From assembly GCA_032718475.1 (NCBI GenBank), contig JAUCBJ010007664.1, positions 42,226 to 106,225 on the forward strand: a stretch of 64,000 nt of DNA. The letters run 5' to 3'. The stretch's first letter is position 1, and each line of letters starts with the position of its first letter. This document shows positions 25,201 through 37,200 of the stretch, piece after piece. The notes beneath the pieces were generated by a model. It made no database searches. It was not told where the DNA came from and worked only from the letters and a program-made list of their open reading frames with translations. Source of the DNA: Nemertoderma westbladi. Its lineage: Eukaryota; Xenacoelomorpha; Nemertodermatida; Nemertodermatidae. A program made the position numbers and the translations under genes.

Positions 25201-28200
25201 TGAACTTAGATCCTAACTAGGTGAACTTAGTCCCTAACTATTCTATTAGATCCTACCTGGGTGAACTTAGATCCTAACTAGGTGAACTTAGTTCCTAACT
25301 ATTAGATCCTAATTGGGTGAACTTAGATCCTAACTTAGATCCTCACTAGGTGAACTTAGATCCTAACTAGGTAAACTTAGATCCTAACTAGGTGAACTTA
25401 GATGCTATATGGGTGAACTTAGATCCTGTCTGCGTGAACTTAGATCCTAACTAGGTGAACTTAGATCCCAACTAGGTGAACTTAGATCCCAACTAGGTGA
25501 ACTTAGATCCTAACTAGGTGAACTTAGATCCTAACTAGGTGAACTTAGATCCTAACTATTAGATCCTAACTGGGTGAACTTAGATGCTAACTAGGTGAAC
25601 TTATACCCTAACTAGGTGAACTTAGATCCTAACTGGGTGAACTTAGATCCTAACTAGGTGAACTAAGATCCTAGGTGAACTTAGATCCTAACTAGGTGAA
25701 CTTTGTTCCGAACTAGGTGAACTTAGATCCTAACTGGGTGGACTTAGATCCTCACTAGGCGAACTTAGATCCTAAGTAGGTAAACTTAGATCCTAACTAG
25801 GTGAACTTAGATGCTATCTGGGTGAACTTAGATGCTATCTGGGTGAACTTAGATCCTGTCTGGGTGAACTTAGATCCTAACTGGATGAACTTAGATCCTA
25901 ACTAGGTGAACTTAGATCCTAACTAGGTGAACTTTGATCCTAATTAGGTGAACTTAGTTCCTAACTATTAGATCCTAACTGGGTGAACTTAGATCCTAAC
26001 TAGGTGAACTTAGTTCCTAACTATTAGATCCTAACTGGGTGAACTTAGATCCTAACTATGTGAACTTAGATCTTAACTAGGTGAACTTATATCCTAACTA
26101 GGTGAACTTAGATCCTAACTAGGTGAACTTAGATCCTAACTAGGTGAACTTTGATCCTAACTAGGTGAACTTTGATCCTAATTAGGTGAACTTGGGTTCC
26201 TAACTATTAGATCCTAACTGGGTGAACTTAGATCCTAACTAGGTGAACTTAGTTCCTAGCTATTACATCCTAACTGGGTGAACTTATATCCTAACTAGGT
26301 GAACTTAGATCTTAACTAGGTGAACTTAGATCCTAACTAGGTGAACTTAGATACTAACTAGGTAAACTTAGATCCTAACTAGGTAAACTTAGATCCTAAC
26401 TAGGTGAACTTAGATCCTAACTAGGTGAACTTAGTTCCCAACTTGGTGAACTTAGATCCTAACTGGGTGAAATTAGATCCTAACTAGGTGAACTTAGATC
26501 CTAACTGGGTGAACTTAGATCCTAACTAGGTGAACTTAGTTCCTAACTAGGTGAACTTAGTTCCTAACTAGGTGAACTTAGATCCTAACTAGGTGAACTT
26601 AGATCCTAACTAGGTGAACTTAGATCCTAACTGGGTGAACTTAGATCCTAACTACTGAACTAAGATCCTAACTAGGTGAACTTAGATCCTATCCAGGCAG
26701 CCAGGGGAACTTAGATCCTAACTACTGAACTGGGTGAACTTAGATCCTAACTAGGTGAACTTAGATCCTAACTAGGTGAACTTAGATCCTAACTAGGTGG
26801 ACTTAGATCCCACTTTATGCTATTAAAAGCCTTTGGTAATCCGCATGCTAGTCGCGAAGCGAACTTAGATCATACATTGAAAGCATTTGAATTGCAATAA
26901 ATTTTGTTTTGACAGGCCGAGACTTAACAAGGCAACTTTGGACTAGTTTTTCCTATGTTTAATTTTTTACAACTTAAAATAACTTTAATAATTTTAAATG
27001 TACCGGTAACAAAAGTTATTATTATTTGAAGTAATAAAATTAAACCTAGGAAAAACTGGCCCTCATTGTCAGTCACCAGTCACCATCAGATGACTGGGGA
27101 GACGTTTCAAGAGGGAGTTATCTCAGCCTTGTACACCGGCCTATGGGAATGATATTTCACACTAATACAGCTACAGTACAGCAATTTATGCAAGTTATTT
27201 GCTGTTATTTAGATTATGCACTTATTTTTTTTGTTACGCTATTAGAGCATCTCAATGTGCAGCTGCAATGCAGCAGGCCGATTATAGATAGACTAGTAAG
27301 TAGGTATAGACTTGCCAAAGACGTTCTATATTGTAAAGCATTTTCACAGCAGACAAATATGAAACTGTAACCTTTATTCTTGACTCTCTTTTATCATATG
27401 GAAAATATCGAAAATACAGTGAGTAAAAATATCGCGAGTAGAAATACGAGATATCGCGAGTGAAAATATAGTGGTAAAAATATCGCGAGAAAAATTAATT
27501 TTCATTATAATGAGAATTTTCGTTGGTAGCTAGTATTTTGATCAAATTATACTTAAATATAAAATATGTAGTTTAATAAATTTATTATATTATACACAAT
27601 AAAAATAGCTACAATAATAACAATATTCAAGTAACTTAATAACGATGTAAAATTAATAAACATAATTAGTTGCAAACTGAAACTACTCATCATCGGGACT
27701 GGTCCCTTTATCGCAACTATCTCCTAACGAATCGCCATCATCAGAGATATCGGGAACCAGAACCTCTCGGTTCTCGTACGTCCAGAACCCGTTAAGGTCG
27801 ATAAGAATGGAGGAGACGGTCTCCCCTTGACCGCTGTTAATCAGATCCTTAAGGGAGATCCGTTGATCCTCGCGCGGTTTCACCATATCGAAGATTTCAT
27901 TCTTAACATCCTGGAAGGACACGGGTTCCTGACCATGGAGTGACATCTGTTCCTGAATGGCCCGGAAGAAGTAGTTGATGCTGAACACATCCAAGTAACC
28001 TTGATTGTTGATGTCGAGGAGCTTAAAGATGTATGCTAGAGCTTGAGGTTCTTTTCGATTTTCTAAAGCTAAAACAAAGTCTAAATAGGTCTTATAGTCC
28101 ATTTCACCGTCGTAAGTTAGGCACTCCTGGAACACCCTATCAAGGAAGACGTTGGTTAGAGTGCCGGTGCCGTATTTACCGAGTTCTTCTTTGCTCAACA

Positions 28201-31200
28201 TCCCATTGTGATCCTTATCTAGGTTGAGGTACTGTCCGTAAACTCTCAAAGCCGTGGGCGCAGAGAACCAGTTGGAGTCTTGCATGTCCTTGGAGAGGTC
28301 CTCATCGCGAAGCTCCAATAAGTCGTCGAGGAAGGAGCAGGCCAAGACGTCCTGGATCTTTATCTTTCCAGTTCGCAACGGATCCAAGAAGAAAAAGAAC
28401 TTTCGCACAGCGGTACAAACGTAGAAGGAGTAGAAGGTTTTCTCTAATCCATCGAGTTGAGGTAGAGTTGGTATCAACTCGAGGATGTAGTTCTCTAAAT
28501 CGCTCTCCTTTAAGTAACCCTGCCCCGCAACATCGTAGAGACTCAACCCGATCCGAGTCTGATGCAGCCAAACCTTACGCATCACGTAGTTGAAGAACTG
28601 CATGATGGACAGACGCCCGTATGGGTCTTTGTGGAGAAGGCGAGCAAACACGCACGCCGTGAAGAATGGACGGCATTTGGCTCCGGATTGTTCGGCAACT
28701 TTAAGGAAGTCCTCATAGTTTATCATCTGCTCTTCCAGAACTAACGGAGGTGTGTGATGTTTCTCGAGGAGGAACCACAGGTTTTGTAGTTCCTCGTTGT
28801 CCAGGAGTTCTCGACTGCGGCGTTGGAGGAACACAGCCCGGGACTCCTCTCGCAGTTTTTGTTTAAGAACTTCATCCTCCCCGGGTAGTTTGTAGTAGAA
28901 CCGAGGTATTTCGTTGTCCCGTTCTACGGCCCCAGTTTGGTCTTTCATTGAGCAATGCAACTCGTTCAACTGAGCCGAAGCGTTAGCCTCGATCTCTTCT
29001 TCAGTGCGTTTTGTTGTTCCTTTGGCGGCTACGTAAGCACGCAGTTTATCTTTCAATGATTCAGCGGCCATTTTGCTGTATTAAATATTGTAGGTCTATA
29101 TGCTATAGCACAACAGAAGTTCGCCACTACAAGCCAGTTGGCACCGGTAATGTTATGCAGCAATGCAGGCTGGGCGCAAGACCGGTAGAGTAGTTATAGT
29201 TAACACTAGGCCTATACCTATACTATACCTTAAACCTGGAAGACTGGAACCGTCTATCAAAAAAATTAGATAATTAGAGAACAGTAATCGTTGCTGAAAT
29301 GGTGACAATCATTAGAATGGTAATTAATTCCAGTTATTGTATCGGTGAACAATAACTGTCATAACTTATTTTACACTTTATGAATAAAAACAGACAGACA
29401 GAGTGTAGAGTGTAGTCTACATAGTCTGACAGCAACACAGTAACGAGTACCGACACAGCAACGCAACGGTCAGACGGTAACACAGTAACAAGAGGTAGGC
29501 CTATTTAAAAAATTTTATAACAGGATATGTTTGGAGAGGTTTCCCGGGTTACCATATTTTTACAATACAGCAGCCCACAGACCTGTTTAAAAGGCAGACC
29601 CGACGCATAAAAGGCGCCCCCCCCCCCCCCCCCCCCCCCCCATGTATAAACAACAGTCCCCCATGTATCGTCGGTAGTGTTATGTAATACGTGTCTTGTA
29701 TTTATATTTACAGTTTAGATACTGTTTCCAGTCTTTGGCCATATGTAGGATATCTCAACGAGATCAGTTTTAAGAGAATTTTGAACAAAATAGAATTGGT
29801 AATTTGAATAATACAACAAATGGACTGGGTTGGTATTTGTTTTAATTTTAATACACTACCGCCTCTTTACAAGTCCCCAAAAGGTGCCACCCTGCACCAT
29901 AGCCCGGGAAATTCAAATGATTGAAAGACACGTAATTTTTGTAAAGGAAAGGGTGGCCGATCAGATCTGCCACCTATATTTTAGCGGAAAATTCAATCAT
30001 GTTTTATCCATTGAATACAGGAATAAACTAAGATTAAAATGTAATTGAATGAGGATTGTTCAATAAATCACACGGTATCCGTTTTTGTGGTGTTTTTACT
30101 TTTTTGTCCGTTTTTTTTCCGATTTACAGAGAACCGGTATCTCTACTGCTGTACTCTTATGCCATCAGTAACGGTATTTGGTATCAGTATTATCGCCCAT
30201 GTGAGGAATACCAGAATTTCACTTTTCGGTCGACTTTTTATTGGAATTTTATATATGACGATTTTTTATTTTTTTTAATTTATCTATAGTAAGTTCTTTA
30301 TAGCGCTTATTTCTGTCTTATAATTTGTACATATACTAATTCGTGTATTGTTTTGGTTAGATTCAGCCCTTTCTGTCACCTGTGTTTTTGGTGAAACCTG
30401 GTATTTTTCACAGGGGGGTAACTGCAAAGTGAAATATCACGGCAGAAAGTCTGGAATTCTTCACATGGGCCAGTATTATTATACTTCAGAACAGTCCATT
30501 TTATTTATACAGTATGTAAAACCTATAAACCAGAAATAATTATATGGCAGCACTCATTTGCCCACCAAAAATAAAAATAAAACAAAAAATAAAAATGAGT
30601 CACTTGCCCAATAGTTTCTATAATCCCATGATTCTACAAAATTAATTATACTGTATTATCTACAGTTACGTCGTCACAAGTCTCATATTGATAATTAAGT
30701 TCTGGGAAATGGATTCACTCTAAATTTGTTTAGAATTTCACACAAACAATACATTTAACAATTACAAAGAATGAAGACATATTATCGCCGTCCCTTTCAT
30801 ACTTTGAGATTTAAACAATGCAATAAAATGTACTTGGAGTGATGTAAGGAAAGAAAAGCGGGGGGCTGCAATGCTTTATTACGTTGCAAGCAACATACAT
30901 TGCAACATACAAACATACTATTAATTGCCGGTTATATCTACTAAATTATACTTCCTGATTTTAAGAGATTATACCGGTACCGGTCACGGTCACCGGTACC
31001 CTACTGTTAGACAGTTAGATGAATAGATTGAATACCTGAATAGTACGGTACATAAATAAACAAACATACAGATACAACCGTACAAGCGACAAGCTGACAA
31101 GGTGACTTTAATAATAATGGCGACATGCGGGTGTGGTCGACAAAGATTCAATGTGATCATTCTTGGTATATCTTTCATGTTGGTATTCACAGCCTTCCAA

Positions 31201-34200
31201 ACCTGCTCCATTGTCGAACAAACCGTCCTCAATGGAATGCACCGGGATCATTCGAACTTTAACGGCAGCGGCTACTACAGTCTAGCCATCATTTACGGGG
31301 TGTTCGCAGCTTCCAATTGGATAGCCCCATCTGTTATAAGCGTTACCGGGCCGCGAGTAGCCCTGGTCGCTGGGGGCGTGGTCTACTCCCTATTCATAGC
31401 CTCGTTCATCTACCCAGTGGAGTGGCTGCTCTACGTCGGCTCCTGTGTGTTGGGCGTGGGGGCCGCCATTATTTGGACGGCGCAAGGAAACTTCCTCACA
31501 ATAAACTCCAACGAGGACACAATCGGACGAAACAGCGGTATATTCTGGGCGCTATTGCAATGCAGTCTGGTTTTCGGAAATCTCTACGTTTACTTTACAT
31601 TCGAGGGCGTCACTTACATTGACGACACAACAAGGGAGGAATTATTCTTCGCACTTTTGGGGGTCAGTTGTTTAGGGGTCATCGCCATGTTTTTCCTTAA
31701 GAAACGCGGAAACGCAGACCAAGAAAATCTACTCAGTGTTCCGGCACCAGGAGAGAGCAACCCGAAAGGCCCGTTGGACGCCTTGAAGTTATCCTTCAGA
31801 CTGTTTAAGACCAGAGAGATGCTCATTCTGAGCGCGTGTTTCGCCTACACCGGGTTAGAGTTGACTTACTTTTCGGGTGTTTACGGTACCTGCATCGGGA
31901 ACACGAGCGCTTTCGGCGGTAACGTAAAGAAATACATCGGGATATCGGGGATGCTAATAGGCGCTGGTGAGATCCTCGGGGGCGGTATCTTCGGATTGGC
32001 CGGGAAGCGAACCAACAAGTTCGGCCGCGATCCCATCGTCCTTCTTGGCTTCCTTGTCCACTGCCTCACCTTCTTTCTGTCTTTCATAAACCTCCCTCAA
32101 CGATCGCCCATAGAACCCGACCTATCACCCACCTACATCAACCCCAACCTCCCATTGGCGCTACTCAGCAGTTTCCTGTTAGGTTTCGGTGACTCCTGTT
32201 ACAACACACAGATTTATTCTCTACTAGGTTTTATGTTCCCAGAGGATTCTGCACCGGCTTTCGCTCTGTTTAAGTTCGTCCAGTCAACAGGAGCGATGGT
32301 GGCTTTCTTCTATTCAGGAACACTGATCTTAAAGTGGCAACTTCTCATTCTTGTCGTTATGAACTTTGTCGGGATGATGTCATTTCTCAATGTTGAATTG
32401 TCCTGCAGGCGATCAACTAACACGGGGTACTCGCGTATTAATGTTCAGGAGAATGTTGGCTCAAAAGATAGAAGTTGCGGTGAACCGCAGACTTAAGGAA
32501 AAAAACACCAGATCTGGTAAATCAAAATCATATAGACATGAGACATATTTATCTTGTTTTTTTCCTGCGGAATACCAATTTTGATTCCTATCCCGTGTAT
32601 TTCGGTTTCGGTGCACCCAAAGGTGAGATATTTATTTAGCAGCCTTAGAGAGGACATCTGTGGAAAATTGTTTTATGGGGCAGATCCTTCGGAAGAGAAA
32701 CCTACCCTTCTAACCGACCGCCAAAGTACCAATAAAAATTGTATTACTAATAATTTAATCTATAGGTTTTAGCCAGCCTTTGAAAATATTCGGTAAAATT
32801 ACTAAAAGTATTTTATATACTGAATGTTATTGCATTTTACTTTATTTAACTATTTTATTTTATTACTTTATTTTACGATATGAGGTAATTATTTCTTGAA
32901 AGAAAAAAATAGCAGATGTTTATGGTCTAGTGACGACAATCTGGGCTGCCAATCAGGAGGCCCCAGATTCAACCACTGGACTTCATTCACCTTTGGTGGT
33001 GAACTGAACAGGCATTCCCCGGCGTTAAAACCATCAGCAATTTGCCCATTCATTAATATGAATTATTATTGACCTACAAAATTACAATTCCAATAAACCT
33101 GACTATCAAATGATTTCTCATCTCATAATATTACCCAGATCGGAAAAAATGTTACTAATTTTAAAAATGTTTGCGTCCACTTATTATAGAACACCGCGAT
33201 AGTAGTCCATTAGTATAAGGGTGCGATTATTAGTAAATTATTTATAACTGTATCATAACGTAGTTAATTATTGTATTTTTAATTATTGATCATTACACGA
33301 TCTCATCACCAATATAAACACTTTTTATATCATCAGCAACTCGCTGCCGCCCCTATTTTTTAAGTTTGTATTTTTCTCGTCACAACAAGCGGTTATAATT
33401 GACTGCTAGCACTGCACATCATATTTTTCTACATTCCATTCATCGGTAAAAGTTACAAATAAAAGCTTCAATTAGGAGGGAGGGTGGGGGTTGTTTTAAA
33501 AAAACAAGTTGTAATAAAAGTAATTAATGCAATAATGTCGGGGAAATTCCGTTAAATTTTGGAGATCATGACTTAATGTTAGCGTTAGGTATTAATTAGA
33601 GTTGAGGGCTGGCCAACTAAACCCTAACCAAAATAACAATCAATATACCCTCAAAGCTACAAGATAGTACGAACGCTAGGTCTACTGTCAGGCAATCACA
33701 ATACTGCATAAATAATTGTAATTACTTTATTGCTGTGCTCCCGAAACATGATAGAGCCCCAAAACGTTAGTTTCTGCTTGTTAGTTGCTAGTTTGTGGTG
33801 CTGCTTCTTAGTAATGTTTTGGTTATATTTAGTCACTCCTTCTGCATCTCGTTTCTCTGGGACTCAGGACACACAGTTTCGGGAGAGGAGACCCTCAGTT
33901 GCCAACAGACCGATGTGCGATGTATAGTATGATTGCCAAATTTCTGAATTCCGTTTTTTAGCTCTGCTACTAATACATTTAATATAATAGTGCATTATCT
34001 AACTCACTTAGGTCAGCCAGCTGTTGGCTGACGTCGTTAGATGGTTGCCGTGCCGCACCAAGGTCTATTAAATTGGGTTGTTGGCTAGAAGCAGCATCGT
34101 CGCCATGACTGGGATTGGTTGCTATGGACCCTAAGTGGGACGCTGGAGGAATTGCGGCAAAGCCAGTTCGTCGTCTTGAAAATCGTTCAAACATGAGAAA

Positions 34201-37200
34201 CACATTATTGAGTTCATCGTTTAGTTGCAGCAACTGACCTAAAAGGGGGCAAATACTGACCTAAAAGGGGACAAATACTGAACTAGAAAGGGGCAAATAG
34301 TGACCTAGAAGGGGGCAAATACTGACCTAGAAGGGGCAAATACTGTACTGGAAGGGGGCAAATACTGACCTAGAAGGGGGCAAATACTGAACTAGAAAGG
34401 GCTGACCTGGAAGGGGGAAAATACTTAACTAGAAGGGGCTGACCTGGAAGGGGGAAAATACTGAACTAGAAGGGGCTGACCTGGAAGGGGGCAAATACTG
34501 AACTAGAAGGTGGAACCGATGGTTGGTTAACGGCGCAAATACTGACCTAAAAGGGGGAAAATACTGAACTAGAAGTGGGCAAATACTGAACTAGAAAGAG
34601 CTGACCTGGAAGGGGGCAAATACTGAACTAGAAGGGGCTGACCTGGAAGGGGGCAAATACTGACCTAGAAGGGGGCAAATACTGAACTAGAAAGGGCTGA
34701 CCTGGAAGGTGGCAAATACTGAACTAGAAGGGGCTGACCTGGAAGGGGGCAAATACTGACCTGGAAGGGGGCAAATACTGACCTGGAAGGGGGCAAATAC
34801 TGAACTAGAAGGTGGAACCGATGGTTGGTTAACGGGGCAAATACTGACCTAAAATGGGGAAAATACTGAACTAGAAGGGGGCAAATACTGAACTAGAAGG
34901 GGGCAAATACTGAACTAGAAGGGGGGCAAATAATGACCTAGAATGTGGCAAATTCTGAACAAGAAAGGGCTGACCTGGAAGGGGGCAAACACTGCCTGGA
35001 AGGTAGAACCGATAGGTTGGTTAACGGGGAAAATATTGGAAAACTTTCAGTTATTTAAAAACAAATATTCTAGTAATTAAATACTGTATAAATAGTATTA
35101 TTGTTTAAAAATGTTGATCGCACTGGACATACAGAAAATAATATATTTTGGAATTTTGTCCCCTCCGTGACAGACGACACAGATGAAAAATTTATTTTCG
35201 CATGTCTGGTGTCCGGACAATTCCGACCATCAAAAATTATTTATTTTTGTGGGTCAGAATTTTCCGGGTTGGAATTGTCCGGATCCAGGATAGGATAGCT
35301 CTATTTCGACCGAAGAAAATATTTATTAAAAAAACTAATTTAGTTTACAGTAGCGACAATTTAACATACTGCAGGGGAAGGCTGGCCTTACATTATTTAA
35401 TTGGATCCGGCCAATTCCGACCCATTTCAAAATAACATTTTTTTCATGGGTCGTAATTTTCAGTGTCTGAATTGTCCAAACTCCGTGATGCATGTGCCCA
35501 AAGTAACCCATACCGTACTAAAGGTGTAAGCATTCGTTTTTAAGAGGTCAAGAAGTAGTCAAAGTGGAGAAATTTGTGATATTCCTATTTTTTGGCCAGG
35601 AATGGTACAACTTGGACATGGGTCTTTATTTTGTCAATGAGCGATTGACTCAACTACAAAACATTTGTTAATTGAGGCCAGGTATGCACCAGGTGCAATA
35701 ACTGATGGGGTAGGGATACCCAAGTCTGCATGGAAGCGTGGCTTCGGTCCATAAAATAAATATAAAAAATATATATAATAAAAAAAATTCATAAAAAAAA
35801 TATAAAAAAATAAAAATATATATGATAAAAAAAATTCATAAAAAAATAAAAAAAGTTTTGCAAAAAAATTAACAAAAAAATAGTGTTTGTTGGTGGCCCA
35901 TCAGTATCAATCCATAGAAATGTATATCATCTTACCAGCCCATCAGTATCACTTCCAATTTCTACGCTTTTATCTCAGTCGTTTCTTGGACTGATTTGGT
36001 TGAAACTTTGTACGATGTTGCTGGGCGGTTGTGTGCAAGTCAAGAAATAACCGGATTTCCGAAGTTCGATGTTTGTCCTGTCTGTTCTTTTGTCCGTTTT
36101 TGTCGAATTATTCAGACACTTATATCTCGGTCATTCATGGACGGATTTGGTTGAAACTGTGTAAGATGATATTGATATTGATCATCGGATAATCGCTTCC
36201 TTCAAGAATAGGCTATTTGAATATAATAACTACTGTATATAAAGATAAACCATCGGCATTAGTGCTGGCTGATTCAGTACGTTAAACTATATACTATCAG
36301 TCTCAAAGAGATTTATATGTTAGGCTGAAATCAGGGTGTATAAAAATAAAGGCGTACTTTTCTAACCAAAACAATAAACGATATTTGTTACCAAATTGAG
36401 GGAAAGGAACAGGTTACAGAGGCAGGCTTTTCTAACCAAAACAATAAACGATATTGTTTTCAATTGAGGGAAAGGAACAGGTTACAGAGTCAGGCTTTTC
36501 TAACCAAAACAATAAACGATATTGTTTTCAATTGAGGGAAAGGAACAGGTTACAGAGTCAGGCTTTTCAAACCAAAACAATATACGATATTGTTACCAAT
36601 TGAGGGAAAGGAACAGGTTTCAGAGGCAGGCTTTTCTAACCAAAACAATAAACTATATATTTATGTAGTACTGTATTGGTATTGTATAGTCTGATATTAT
36701 AATAGAGCCTACTGCTGTACTGTACTGTACTGTACTGTATAGTAATGTAATAAAATATCTCAATATCGAGCACTCAAGACGTGAAGACTGTCAATACAAT
36801 ACCCCAAACTTTTACAGACTGACATAAGTAAACTTACAGTATGTTGTCAATGTGTTATGTAGCAGCCAAATCCGTCCGTGAACGACGATATAAGAGTCTG
36901 AATAATTCGACAAAAACGGACAAAAGAACAGACAGGACAGACATCGAACTTCGGAAATCCAGTTATTTCTTGACTTGCACACAACCGCCCAGCAACATCG
37001 TACAAAGTTTCAACCAAATCCGTCCATATAAAAGCGTCGACGTAATTTGATATCGATGGGCCACGGGGAAATCGGAAGTGATACTGATGGGCTCAATTTG
37101 TTTTTATTTATTTAAAAACAATTTAATTTAAAATGTATTTCTGTGTGATACTCATGGGCCACCATAGGTAGTGAGTGTAACCAACCGGTGAGATTGTCAC

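Noticed and set aside
25128-26815. Splice-site-seeded array like those of introns 5 and 6
   Set aside because: Although units contain CTAG|GTGAAC on the plus strand, no exon abuts this array and TOM1 runs on the other strand.
29830-30539. Overlapping small ORFs between PPP2R3C and MFSD11
   Set aside because: They overlap in different frames, have no recognisable domain and lie in AT-rich intronic sequence.
31102-31116. Upstream extension of MFSD11 to 31102
   Set aside because: The codon at 31102 is GTG; the first ATG of the frame, with the family-like start, is at 31117.
32922-33000. Functional tRNA gene
   Set aside because: A and B boxes are present, but the stems do not form a proper cloverleaf and the sequence continues into a non-tRNA body; a SINE fragment fits better.
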